6,176 nt of DNA, taken from contig DAOWCM010000135.1 of assembly GCA_030639555.1 (NCBI GenBank), positions 1-6,176 of the forward strand. Direction: 5' to 3'. The translations under genes were made by a program, and so were the position numbers. Shown piece by piece: positions 1 to 6,176 of this stretch. The stretch's first letter is position 1. Each line of letters begins with the position of its first letter. Source of the DNA: Candidatus Eiseniibacteriota bacterium. GTDB lineage: Bacteria > Joyebacterota > Joyebacteria > Joyebacterales > Joyebacteraceae. The notes beneath the pieces were generated by a model. It was not told the DNA's origin and did not search any database. It was given only the letters and a program-made list of their open reading frames with translations.

Positions 1-1979
1 GCCTCCACGGTGAAGCGCTCGAAGGTATGACCCAACTCGGTGGACAGCCCCTTGCCGAGCTTGAACTCGACGTGGGGGCTCACCGAGAATTCGCGCCCGG
101 TGCGGACGTTGTCGTAGTCGACCGCCTCGCCGTACGATGCGTCGATGACCGTGAAGAGCGAGCCGCTCGGCCAGAACCCCGCGTCGAAGTTCATCTGCCA
201 GGTCTCGAATTCCTCCCCCGCGTAGACGGTCGTTCCCGCCCATCCGGTGACATTCGCGAACGACTGCCTGGGTCCCTGGTGGTTTATCCAGAAGTTAGTG
301 CCCCTGGTGTTCTTCGTCCCGTCACGGAATTCCTGATAATTGTAACAGCCTCCGAAGTTGAGCATCGTCCACCAGCTGCCGGACTCGCGCTGCCACGTGT
401 GGCCCGCTCCCGCCTCGACGTGTCTGTAGCCCACGCGCGGCATGAAGGCGAGGTCGGTGCGGAAACCGTCACCGACGTCAGAGTAGTTGGCGTAGACGTC
501 GAGCCCGCTCGTGAAGTGGCCGGTCTCGATCTCGTACGCACGGTCGGAGAACTCGCCCTCGGGCTGGCCCGCGATATTGTCGAGTACGGCGTCCGGGTAC
601 TGCGTGTACGACGCCTCCGCCCGAACCTCGATCTTGTCGCTCTCGGTGAACCAGAACTCCGCTTCCGCGCCAGCTACGCGGTTGTGGTACCCCTCCCCCT
701 CGCGCCCGTTGAAATACGCGCTGACGGACGACATGTCACCGACGTCTCGCGCATACCTGAGCGCCGTGGCGGTCGACTCCATGTCCAGCGGCGCGTAGGA
801 CGATCGCTGGCTGTCGGATATGATGAGGTTCGTCAGCTCGTCCCGGGCGACGAGCGCTCCGAAGGTGTTGCCGCCCGCCTTGCCCGTCACCTTGGCGGCC
901 CATATCGGCGACGCAACTGAACGCGAGTAGAAGTTGTCGAACGTGCCCGAACTCTCGAGGAAGAACGGGCGCTTCTCCTCGTACCACAGCGCGTACTGCC
1001 GGTTGACGTCCAGCTGGAACGCGTCGGCCTCGACCTGCGAGAAATCGGGGTTGGCCGCCGCTGAGAGCGTGATGTTCGGTGTGATGCCCCAGCGAGCGGT
1101 CACGCCGGCCTCGTAGTCATCGTCGGGGTCGCTGAAGTCGCCGGACGGGAAGTCCTCCCTGAACTGAGAGGCGACGGCCGATACCGTGGGGTCTATCTCG
1201 ATGTTCCTGCCGGGCGTCGCGCCCTCGAATCCGATGATCTTGTCCATCTGGCAGCGGTAGCAGTTGTCATCGCGGTTACGCGGGTAGAGGCTGATGTGGT
1301 GGCGCACGGCGCGCGGGTAGCTCCTCACCGCGTCGACGCCCCAGATCTGGTCGCCTGCCGCGCGCTGGAATCGGAGCGTGCTGAACGGGATGGCCATCTC
1401 GACGCTGTATCCCCAGTCGAAGATCTGCCCCGCGGAGTCCCATATGCCGTCCCACGCGTTGCCGTCACCGTGGACGCCGCTGGCCGTATCGCCCTGGATG
1501 CCCAGCGGGTTGCACGCGAACTCGTACCCGCCCCGCTGGTCGTTGTACGTGTCGATGCCGATGACGACCCACTCGTCGTCCCACATGCGGTCGTGGTCGC
1601 AGAGATGCGCGTAGATCTGGGACGGGTCGGGGTCCCAGGCCCGGAACGCCACGTAGAAGTGAGTCTCGCTGTATGCGAGCAGCATGTCCGTTTCCACCGG
1701 GGCCGGGATGTTGTCGCCGGGGCGGACCTCGTTGTTCACGCCCATGACGAGCGCTCGGTCCCAGACCTCCTCGTCGAGCACGCCGTCGATCCTGATCTCG
1801 TTATCGATCTTCGGAATGCGCTGGGGCGTCTTGACCGGACGCTCCCCGTCGGCGCCCGCTGCGGGAACCGCCGTGAGCGGCGGGAGCACGAGAGCCGCAA
1901 CCACTGCTGCGATCACCGTGGGTCCTGCGAGCCCGCCTCCGCGCCGCACCGGTACACACCTATCCTTCAGCTTCGTCAG
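1..1979 (-). CDS. CBM9-like / DUF5916 outer-membrane protein, 3' end cut by window edge (paralogue 1)
   Basis: This minus-strand frame is open from 1979 to the left edge and gives about 659 residues. The predicted N-terminus has basic residues, then a hydrophobic core (VIAAVVAALVL), then small residues ending near PAAGA at about 39-43, which fits a Sec signal peptide. Residues from about 58 to 230 form a CBM9-like beta-sandwich, recognised by IRIDGVLDEEVWDRA, YVAFRAWDPDP, DTYNDQRGGYEF and MAIPFSTLRFQR. A Cys-Tyr-Arg-Cys motif follows at C240/C243. Next come the DUF5916 hallmarks NPDFSQVEADAFQL and YEEKRPFFLE and a beta-rich barrel-like region. By comparison with the downstream-numbered paralogue at 2272-4518, about 100 C-terminal residues are missing. 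The family is thought to sit in the outer membrane; its substrate is unknown. The start is uncertain. CTG at 1979 has an ideal AGGAGG site 8 nt away but directly follows an in-frame TAA; the alternative is GTG at 1949, which also leaves a good signal peptide. There is no nearby ATG. Family assignment is confident; a biochemical role is not. Confidence 0.9.
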   Translation of the reverse strand, partial: MTKLKDRCVPVRRGGGLAGPTVIAAVVAALVLPPLTAVPAAGADGERPVKTPQRIPKIDNEIRIDGVLDEEVWDRALVMGVNNEVRPGDNIPAPVETDMLLAYSETHFYVAFRAWDPDPSQIYAHLCDHDRMWDDEWVVIGIDTYNDQRGGYEFACNPLGIQGDTASGVHGDGNAWDGIWDSAGQIFDWGYSVEMAIPFSTLRFQRAAGDQIWGVDAVRSYPRAVRHHISLYPRNRDDNCYRCQMDKIIGFEGATPGRNIEIDPTVSAVASQFREDFPSGDFSDPDDDYEAGVTARWGITPNITLSAAANPDFSQVEADAFQLDVNRQYALWYEEKRPFFLESSGTFDNFYSRSVASPIWAAKVTGKAGGNTFGALVARDELTNLIISDSQRSSYAPLDMESTATALRYARDVGDMSSVSAYFNGREGEGYHNRVAGAEAEFWFTESDKIEVRAEASYTQYPDAVLDNIAGQPEGEFSDRAYEIETGHFTSGLDVYANYSDVGDGFRTDLAFMPRVGYRHVEAGAGHTWQRESGSWWTMLNFGGCYNYQEFRDGTKNTRGTNFWINHQGPRQSFANVTGWAGTTVYAGEEFETWQMNFDAGFWPSGSLFTVIDASYGEAVDYDNVRTGREFSVSPHVEFKLGKGLSTELGHTFERFTVE

Positions 1980-1987
1980 TTACTCTT

Positions 1988-1993
1988 CCTCCT
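1988..1993 (-). promoter_or_regulatory. Shine-Dalgarno site AGGAGG that bears on the start of the left DUF5916 gene
   Basis: The minus strand reads AGGAGG, a full match to the anti-Shine-Dalgarno core, followed by 8 nt and then CTG (1979-1977). No ATG, GTG or TTG in the gene frame lies within normal spacing. The next conventional start, GTG at 1949-1947, is about 38 nt downstream of the site and has only a weak GGATAGG before it. The site therefore favours initiation at CTG, though it does not prove it. Confidence 0.6.
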
Positions 1994-2202
1994 GTGGGGG
2001 TGTTCGTCCGGTTGGTCCGAAGTTCAGAGCGAACTCCGGGATGCGCTTGTGATTGCTGTCTAAGGCCGCGGGGCACGCGCACTCGATCGCGACAGACGAC
2101 CGTTATGAGGGGGGACTGAGCACGAGCGCTGCACGTGCCACCGCGGCTGTTCTTTTGTCAAGTGACGCGAAGGCGAACTCGGTGCTGCTCAGTCGCGTCG
2201 TT

Positions 2203-2237
2203 ACACCTTCGACTCCCGAATGGCCCGTTAGGTTTAA
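2203..2237. promoter_or_regulatory. Bipartite conserved element, copy B (upstream of the left DUF5916 gene)
   Basis: On the plus strand the element has a left block ACACCTTCGAC (2203-2213), 11 unrelated bases, and a right block CCGTTAGGTTTAA (2225-2237). The same two blocks with the same 11-bp gap occur at 4584-4618 before the other paralogue, differing at one base per block. In this copy the right block extends into a perfect short dyad, AGGTTTAACCT (2230-2240). It lies about 220 bp upstream of the left gene's start. Two conserved half-sites around a free spacer are typical of promoters or of operators for dimeric regulators. Which of these applies, and the direction in which it works, cannot be decided from two copies. 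Confidence 0.6.
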
Positions 2238-2271
2238 CCTCGTTTGTGTACGCCGCACCGCCCGGCCGTTC

Positions 2272-4518
2272 CTACAGCACCCACGCGTACCCTATCTTGG
2301 CGAAGAAGGTCCTGTCTCTCTGAGTCAGGTCGATCTCCGCGTCGCCCTCGTGGCTGTCCGAGTAGCCCAGGTAGAGAACCGTCTGGGGATTGAGCTTGTA
2401 CGAGAACAGGACCTGGCTCGCGAAGTGTCTGAATCTCGGGTCCCTGCCGTCCGAGTAGAGATCGGTGTTGAAGACGTAGTCCTCGTACTGGAGGATGGCC
2501 CTGAGGAACGTGCGTCTGGTGAACTGATAGGCCGCTCTCACGTAGCTGATGTTGGCCGTGTAGAGCCTGCCCTCATCGACGTCCAGACGCTCGTACTCGT
2601 GCGCCATTGCGACGTCGAGACGCCGCGCCAGCTTGAGGAAGACCACGGGCTCAAGATTGAGCTTGGTCGCCGCCCTTCCGTTGGCGTAGTCCACCGCGTC
2701 GCCGAAGGAACTGTCGAGGCTCAACCGTGTCGAGCTCCCGGGCCAGAGAGCAGTGCCTACCCACACCCGGTTCTCATCGTACTCGACTCCGTCGAACATG
2801 TTCCTGCCGATGACGCCGTAGACGTTGACCTCGGACCTCAGAGGCCCCGCATAGTTGAGCCAGCAGTCGAAGAAGCTCTCGAGCATGTCGCCGTCCAGCT
2901 CCTCATTGTGGACGTATCCGAAGCCGGAGTTGAGATTCGTGTACCAGTGTCCCGCCTCTGTCCTCCACGCGTGTGACCAGCCCGTCCTGGCTTGGCGGAA
3001 GTCCGTACGCGGACGGAAGCCCATGTCGGCGCGGAAGCCGTCGCCGATCTCTCTGTAAGCGAGCCACCAGTCGAACGTGGCGCTGTCGTGATTGTACTCG
3101 GCGTCATAAGCCATCCCGTCGAACTCATCTTCCGGCTGTCCTGCGTCGGTGGCGAAGTCGTCGGGGTAGTCCGTTCTCGAGCCGAGCACCTGGAACTGGA
3201 GCCTGTCTGATGGAGTGAACCTGAGGTTGCCGTCCACTCCCCCGACTAGATTCCTGTAGCCGTCGCCGTCGCGCGCGGTGACAACGAAGCCCGCGGTGGA
3301 AGCCGACGCTACGTCCATGCGGTACCGGACCGCGGCGTCCGTGACCGGCTGGTCCAGGGACGCCGACCACGACCCCTGGCTGCCCGGGACGATCAGATTG
3401 GTGATCTCGTCCCGCACGACGAACGCGCCCAGAGCGTTCGAGCCCTCCTTGCCCGTCATCTTCAGCCCCCAGCTGGGCTCCGCGACCGTCCTCGTGTAGA
3501 CCGGGTTGAGCTGCATCTGGAAGTGTTCCATGCCCTCCAGGAAGAACGGTCGCTTCTCCTCGTAGAAGAGCGCGAACTGCGTGTTGGCCTCCAGCTGGAA
3601 CGCGTCCGCCTCGACCTGAGAGAAGTCGGGGTTCGCGGCGCCCGAGATCACGAGGTTCGGGGTGATGCCCCAGCGCGCCGTGAGGCCCGGCTCGAACTGG
3701 CTGTCCGCGTTCTCGAAGCTCCCGCTCGGGAACTCCTCCCGCTCCTGCGTGGCGAAGCCGGACAGCGTGGGGTCGAGCTCGATGTTCCTGCCGGGCGTGG
3801 CCCCTGCGAAGCCCTCGAACTTCGCGATCTGGCACAGGTAGCAGGTCTCGTCCCTGTCCCGCGGCATGTGCGACATGCGGTAATCGAAGTCCCTCGAGTA
3901 CTTGCGTCCGAACCCGATTCCCCAGACCTGCTTCCCGTCACTCCGCTGGAACCTGAGCGAACTGAACGGAACGGCGACCTCCACGACGTAGCCCTCGTCA
4001 GTGATGCGGCCCTCGGAATCCCAGATGGTGTCCCAGGCGGGGTCTCCCCCGCCCATGCCGTACGAGTCGAGCGCGTCGCCCTGAATGCCGAACGGGTTGA
4101 CGAAGAACATGTAACCCCGGCGCTGGTCGTTGAACGTGTCGAGGGTGAACGACAGCCTGTCGTCGTCGAACATGTTGTCGCGGTCGGTGATGTTGGCGCA
4201 GATCGCGGAGGGGTCGGGGTCGTACGCCCGGAAGGCGACGTAAAGGTGCGTCCTGCTGGATGCGAGCAGGACCTCCGTTCGTACCTTAGGCTCGATGTTC
4301 TCCCCCGGGTTCGTTTCGTAGCCGAACTCGAGGATCAGAGCGTCCCGCCAGACGGTGTCGTCGAGCACGCCGTCGATCCGGACGTCGGAAGTGACCTCGG
4401 GGATCTCGTGTGGCGACTCTTCAGAACCGGTCCCGAGCGCGTGGGCATCCGGGATTCCGGCGAGGGGTAGTGACGCCACAAGGAGCAGCGCGAGAACGCG
4501 TCCGGCGCACGCATTCAT
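2272..4518 (-). CDS. CBM9-like / DUF5916 outer-membrane beta-barrel protein (paralogue 2, complete)
   Basis: This complete gene encodes 748 residues with a TAG stop. The start ATG at 4518 is chosen because GGGAGG lies 5 nt upstream and the protein then begins with a clean Sec signal peptide (MNACAGRVLALLLVASL, likely cleaved after AHA at 27). The frame stays open to an ATG at 4587, but that start would put 23 polar residues before the signal and overlap the conserved element. Residues from about 45 to 215 form a CBM9-like domain (VRIDGVLDDTVWRDA, LYVAFRAYDPDP, VNPFGIQGDALDS, VAVPFSSLRFQR). A Cys-Tyr-Leu-Cys pair sits at C226/C229. The DUF5916 hallmarks NPDFSQVEADAFQL and YEEKRPFFLEG lie near 297-328, followed by about 400 residues of alternating beta-strand pattern ending in aromatic-rich FFAKIGYAWVL, as expected for an outer-membrane barrel. 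Related proteins are often annotated as carbohydrate-binding family 9 proteins, but sugar binding has not been shown for this type. It is a tandem paralogue of the gene at 1-1979. Confidence 0.93.
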   Translation of the reverse strand: MNACAGRVLALLLVASLPLAGIPDAHALGTGSEESPHEIPEVTSDVRIDGVLDDTVWRDALILEFGYETNPGENIEPKVRTEVLLASSRTHLYVAFRAYDPDPSAICANITDRDNMFDDDRLSFTLDTFNDQRRGYMFFVNPFGIQGDALDSYGMGGGDPAWDTIWDSEGRITDEGYVVEVAVPFSSLRFQRSDGKQVWGIGFGRKYSRDFDYRMSHMPRDRDETCYLCQIAKFEGFAGATPGRNIELDPTLSGFATQEREEFPSGSFENADSQFEPGLTARWGITPNLVISGAANPDFSQVEADAFQLEANTQFALFYEEKRPFFLEGMEHFQMQLNPVYTRTVAEPSWGLKMTGKEGSNALGAFVVRDEITNLIVPGSQGSWSASLDQPVTDAAVRYRMDVASASTAGFVVTARDGDGYRNLVGGVDGNLRFTPSDRLQFQVLGSRTDYPDDFATDAGQPEDEFDGMAYDAEYNHDSATFDWWLAYREIGDGFRADMGFRPRTDFRQARTGWSHAWRTEAGHWYTNLNSGFGYVHNEELDGDMLESFFDCWLNYAGPLRSEVNVYGVIGRNMFDGVEYDENRVWVGTALWPGSSTRLSLDSSFGDAVDYANGRAATKLNLEPVVFLKLARRLDVAMAHEYERLDVDEGRLYTANISYVRAAYQFTRRTFLRAILQYEDYVFNTDLYSDGRDPRFRHFASQVLFSYKLNPQTVLYLGYSDSHEGDAEIDLTQRDRTFFAKIGYAWVL

Positions 4519-4523
4519 GACAA

Positions 4524-4529
4524 CCTCCC
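4524..4529 (-). promoter_or_regulatory. Shine-Dalgarno site GGGAGG that fixes the start of the complete DUF5916 gene
   Basis: The minus strand reads GGGAGG, then TTGTC (5 nt), then ATG at 4518-4516. It supports ATG 4518 over the upstream in-frame ATG at 4587, where no comparable site is seen. Confidence 0.8.
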
Positions 4530-4545
4530 GTGCTGGTGTTGGGTC

Positions 4546-4569
4546 GGCCGGACGCTCTCGTTCCCGGCC
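4546..4569 (-). repeat. Short inverted repeat in the leader of the complete DUF5916 gene
   Basis: GGCCGG (4546-4551) and CCGGCC (4564-4569) can pair as a 6-bp all-GC stem with a 12-nt loop, starting about 28 nt upstream of the ATG and just beyond the Shine-Dalgarno site. It could be a leader hairpin, but arms this short are common in GC-rich DNA, so a role is speculative. Confidence 0.3.
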
Positions 4570-4583
4570 AGTGCGGAGCAACC

Positions 4584-4618
4584 ACACCTTTGACAGGGCC
4601 GGCGGCCGTCAGGTTTAA
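4584..4618. promoter_or_regulatory. Bipartite conserved element, copy A (upstream of the complete DUF5916 gene)
   Basis: On the plus strand the left block is ACACCTTTGAC (4584-4594) and the right block is CCGTCAGGTTTAA (4606-4618), with 11 bp between them. It matches copy B (2203-2237) at 22 of 24 block positions, while the spacer matches at only about 1 of 11. It ends about 65 bp upstream of the gene's ATG, a normal distance for a promoter or operator. The spacer in this copy carries a GC dyad (GGCCG, G, CGGCC at 4597-4607), flanked by TGAC and GTCA. Read on the plus strand, the blocks also resemble TTGACA with a TTTAAG 18 bp on, so an opposite-direction promoter is an alternative. Confidence 0.6.
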
Positions 4619-4663
4619 GGACGGGCGTGCAGGCGCGATGGTGGCGGCCCGGAACGCGAGCAA

Positions 4664-4687
4664 GACCGCCACCCTCGGGTGGCGGTC
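4664..4687 (-). terminator. Strong GC hairpin, probable terminator of the DUF3857/transglutaminase-like gene
   Basis: GACCGCCACC (4664-4673) and GGTGGCGGTC (4678-4687) form a perfect 10-bp stem with a 4-nt loop. In the minus-strand transcript the stem is followed by UUGCUCG, a poor U-tract. It begins 109 nt after the stop of the gene on the right and lies upstream of the conserved element of the next gene, so its position suits a terminator or transcript-end structure that isolates the DUF5916 genes. A second GTGGCGG at 4641-4647 could pair with the left arm as an alternative fold. Confidence is limited by the weak U-run. Confidence 0.5.
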
Positions 4688-4724
4688 CTTGGCTCCATTC
4701 AGGCAAGGAACAGGTCCGGCACGT

Positions 4725-4749
4725 GGCCCGGTTCGGCGCGGCCCGGTTC
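4725..4749. repeat. Two 10-bp direct repeats GGCCCGGTTC, 15 bp apart
   Basis: GGCCCGGTTC occurs at 4725-4734 and again at 4740-4749, between the stop of the right-hand gene and the hairpin. It is short and lies in very GC-rich sequence, so it may be chance or slippage. No function is suggested by its position. Confidence 0.4.
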
Positions 4750-4795
4750 ACACCCCGCGGCCCGCTCCCGGCCGGCCGCGCGAGTCCGGCCTGCG

Positions 4796-6176
4796 CTACT
4801 GGAGCAGTATCGTCCTGCTGCGCGGGTCGGCTTCCTCAAGCAGAAGCGCTCTCAGCGACGGCCACTCGGCGGGTCCTATCGTCAGAACTCCGTCGCTCGC
4901 GTCGTCACCAGCGCTCGGACCCACTGCGATTTCGCGCGTGATCGTGATCTCACTGCCTTCGTGTTCGACGGTCAGCCGGAAGTGGCCGACGTCATTCTCG
5001 AGCGTTACCTCCTCCGGCATACGGACGACCTCGCGGTCGCCCACATCGATGCGAAGGGTCAGCGTCTGCACGACCGCGTCCGGCAGTATGACGGGCGAGT
5101 CACGGTGCTCGACGTAGAGGTGCACGTGAGGTGGCAGGCTCGCCAGCAGTCCGCCGGCGGGGTCGCCCAGTTCGAAACGCGTTCTGTCGCTGTCGTCCGG
5201 TTCGGGGTCATCAATGGAGAACGAGAAGCCGGCCACGACACGCTCGTCCTCGAGGACCGCAAGGCTGTGGTCCTCGACCGACGCTCCCGCGAGCGCCGCG
5301 GATGCTACCCGGGACAGATAGCTGCCCGCCTGGCCTTCCAGGCCGGCGACGTCTCCGTAGCAGGAAAGCGCACCCGTCGTCACGAGGATCCCCGACCCGG
5401 TCCACCCCTCTTCCTCTCCGGGTTCGACAGACAGCACCAGCTCGCACGCGGAGATCTCCTCTCCGACCACGAGGCCGGGTGAGTCATCGCGTCCGGCCAG
5501 CCAGAGCGAGCGGCCCGTGAGTCCTGCCCTTCCCTGCAGCAGCGCTCCACTCAGGGGGTCGTAGAGCGCCCCGATATCGTCCAGGTGGAGCAAGAGTCCG
5601 TCGAAGCGCGCCAGGCCGGGCACTCCGTCGTCCGTCCAGCAGAGCGCCGCACTCCGGAAGGCCGGCGTGACCGCACACCCGGCCTCCTCGAAGAGGGCAG
5701 CGGCAAGCACGGCTCTGTCCAGTCTGTGCCCGTAGGCCGTGTTCCACGTCCGGACCGCCTCCCTCGGCGCGAACTGCCAGTGCGAGTCGTTGTACCGGAC
5801 CGCCCGGGTCGTCTCGTTGATGAAGTCCGCCACGGCCTCTGCCCTGGCGAGCGGGACCGGACGGCCGTCGACGAGGTTCGCGACGCTGTCGGCGAGCGCT
5901 TCGTTCACGGAGGCCGCTGCTCTCACCGAAGCCTCGACGGCCTCACCGAGCGCAGCCCAGCTCTCCCAGGTCGACCACGCGACGTGCGGGGCGTACGCGG
6001 TCGCACCCCCGGTGAGCGGTCGGGCCAGACGGTCGACGAACTCGGCGCGCCACACGCAAATATCGGTATCTGCTCCGCTGCGGTCGAGCGCAGGCTCGGG
6101 CGCTCCGTTCCGCTCCGCGTGGTGCAGAGTCATACCCTTCGGAACCTCAATGGCGAGGCGCGTCATCACGGCCGGA
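4796..6176 (-). CDS. DUF3857 / transglutaminase-like / DUF3858 protein with lost catalytic residues, 5' end cut by window edge
   Basis: The frame is open to the right edge. The ATG/GTG codons at 6169-6164 are probably internal, because the sequence begins inside a DUF3857-type beta domain (RLAIEVPKGMTLHHAERNG). Numbering from the GTG at 6169, residues about 1-60 are the end of DUF3857, about 62-205 are transglutaminase-like and about 370-457 match DUF3858 (PEEVTLEN, REIAVGP, PAEWPSLRALL). In active relatives the core reads YGDCKDK, then FDH, then a D in LDPT. Here these are YGHRLDR (Arg149 in place of Cys), FDG (Gly191 in place of His) and YDP (Asp204 kept). The fold is intact but the Cys-His-Asp triad is not, so peptide-bond or amide chemistry is unlikely and a binding or structural role in the envelope is inferred. 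The missing N-terminus would carry any signal peptide. TAG stops the gene at 4798-4796, followed by a hairpin. Confidence 0.85.
   Translation of the reverse strand, partial: PAVMTRLAIEVPKGMTLHHAERNGAPEPALDRSGADTDICVWRAEFVDRLARPLTGGATAYAPHVAWSTWESWAALGEAVEASVRAAASVNEALADSVANLVDGRPVPLARAEAVADFINETTRAVRYNDSHWQFAPREAVRTWNTAYGHRLDRAVLAAALFEEAGCAVTPAFRSAALCWTDDGVPGLARFDGLLLHLDDIGALYDPLSGALLQGRAGLTGRSLWLAGRDDSPGLVVGEEISACELVLSVEPGEEEGWTGSGILVTTGALSCYGDVAGLEGQAGSYLSRVASAALAGASVEDHSLAVLEDERVVAGFSFSIDDPEPDDSDRTRFELGDPAGGLLASLPPHVHLYVEHRDSPVILPDAVVQTLTLRIDVGDREVVRMPEEVTLENDVGHFRLTVEHEGSEITITREIAVGPSAGDDASDGVLTIGPAEWPSLRALLLEEADPRSRTILLQ

Larger units (their letters stand above)
1980..2271. other. Intergenic region between the two DUF5916 paralogues (292 bp)
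   Basis: This gap lies between the stop of the right paralogue (TAG, 2274-2272) and the start of the left one. It is less GC-rich than the flanking genes in places and holds a bipartite element (2203-2237), a perfect TTGACA hexamer on the minus strand (2161-2156) without a convincing -10 box 16-18 bp on, a six-G run around 2108-2113, and the AGGAGG site. No convincing rho-independent terminator is visible after the right gene. No small gene with a good ribosome site was found here. The distance and the repeated element suggest the left gene has its own promoter rather than depending only on read-through. Confidence 0.7.

Noticed and set aside
27..920. Plus-strand open frame of about 297 codons opposite the left DUF5916 gene
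   Set aside because: It has low-complexity composition and is fully antisense to a frame whose translation matches the paralogue at every hallmark motif.
2120..2142. Small dyad around GCACG ... CGTGC in the gap between the paralogues
   Set aside because: The arms are only 5 bp in GC-rich sequence and have no second copy, so they are not distinguishable from chance.
2156..2161. Perfect TTGACA (-35-like) on the minus strand upstream of the left DUF5916 gene
   Set aside because: No -10-like hexamer is found 16-18 bp downstream; the sequence there is GGCACG-like. A lone hexamer is not enough to call a promoter.
2053..2976. Plus-strand open frame crossing the intergenic region and the 3' end of the complete DUF5916 gene
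   Set aside because: Most of it is antisense shadow. The part in the gap has no ribosome-binding site or recognisable domain.
3523..4470. Long plus-strand open frame of about 315 codons opposite the complete DUF5916 gene
   Set aside because: It is rich in Arg, Val, Glu and Pro with no recognisable fold, and lies wholly antisense to a gene with clear family motifs. This is a typical shadow frame in GC-rich DNA.
4519..4587. Upstream in-frame ATG at 4587 as the start of the complete DUF5916 gene
   Set aside because: It would put a 23-residue charged extension before the signal peptide and overlap the conserved element. ATG 4518 has a strong GGGAGG site.
6164..6169. GTG/ATG at the right edge as the true start of the transglutaminase-like gene
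   Set aside because: The frame stays open to the edge, and the protein would begin in the middle of the DUF3857 domain without a signal peptide. The true start is almost certainly outside the window.

Overview
The window looks like a chromosomal stretch from a GC-rich, diderm (outer-membrane-bearing) bacterium. All three genes lie on the minus strand and read right to left. Two encode secreted outer-membrane beta-barrel proteins of the carbohydrate-binding-family-9-like / DUF5916 type. The third encodes a DUF3857 / transglutaminase-like / DUF3858 protein. These families are common in Bacteroidota, Gemmatimonadota and related high-GC candidate phyla of the FCB group. That placement is inference from gene content and composition; there is no phylogenetic marker here.

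Layout from right to left, in the direction of transcription. Positions 6176-4796 hold the 3' part of a DUF3857/transglutaminase-like gene whose start lies outside the window; its transglutaminase catalytic Cys and His appear to be lost. Positions 4795-4519 are a GC-rich gap with a strong 10-bp hairpin (probable terminator), a 35-bp bipartite element and a Shine-Dalgarno site. Positions 4518-2272 hold a complete 748-residue DUF5916 protein. Positions 2271-1980 are a 292-bp gap with a second copy of the bipartite element and an AGGAGG Shine-Dalgarno site. Positions 1979-1 hold a second DUF5916 paralogue that runs off the left edge with an estimated 100 residues missing.

The two DUF5916 genes are diverged tandem paralogues: same domain order, the same hallmark motifs and a shared Cys-Tyr-X-Cys pair. 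Each is preceded by the same bipartite DNA element (22 of 24 positions identical in two blocks, exactly 11 unrelated bases between them), while the surrounding intergenic sequence is not alignable. This is the least expected signal in the window and suggests a shared regulatory site. Nothing suggests a mobile element, CRISPR array, RNA gene or defence system. The long plus-strand open frames are antisense shadows of the GC-rich genes.
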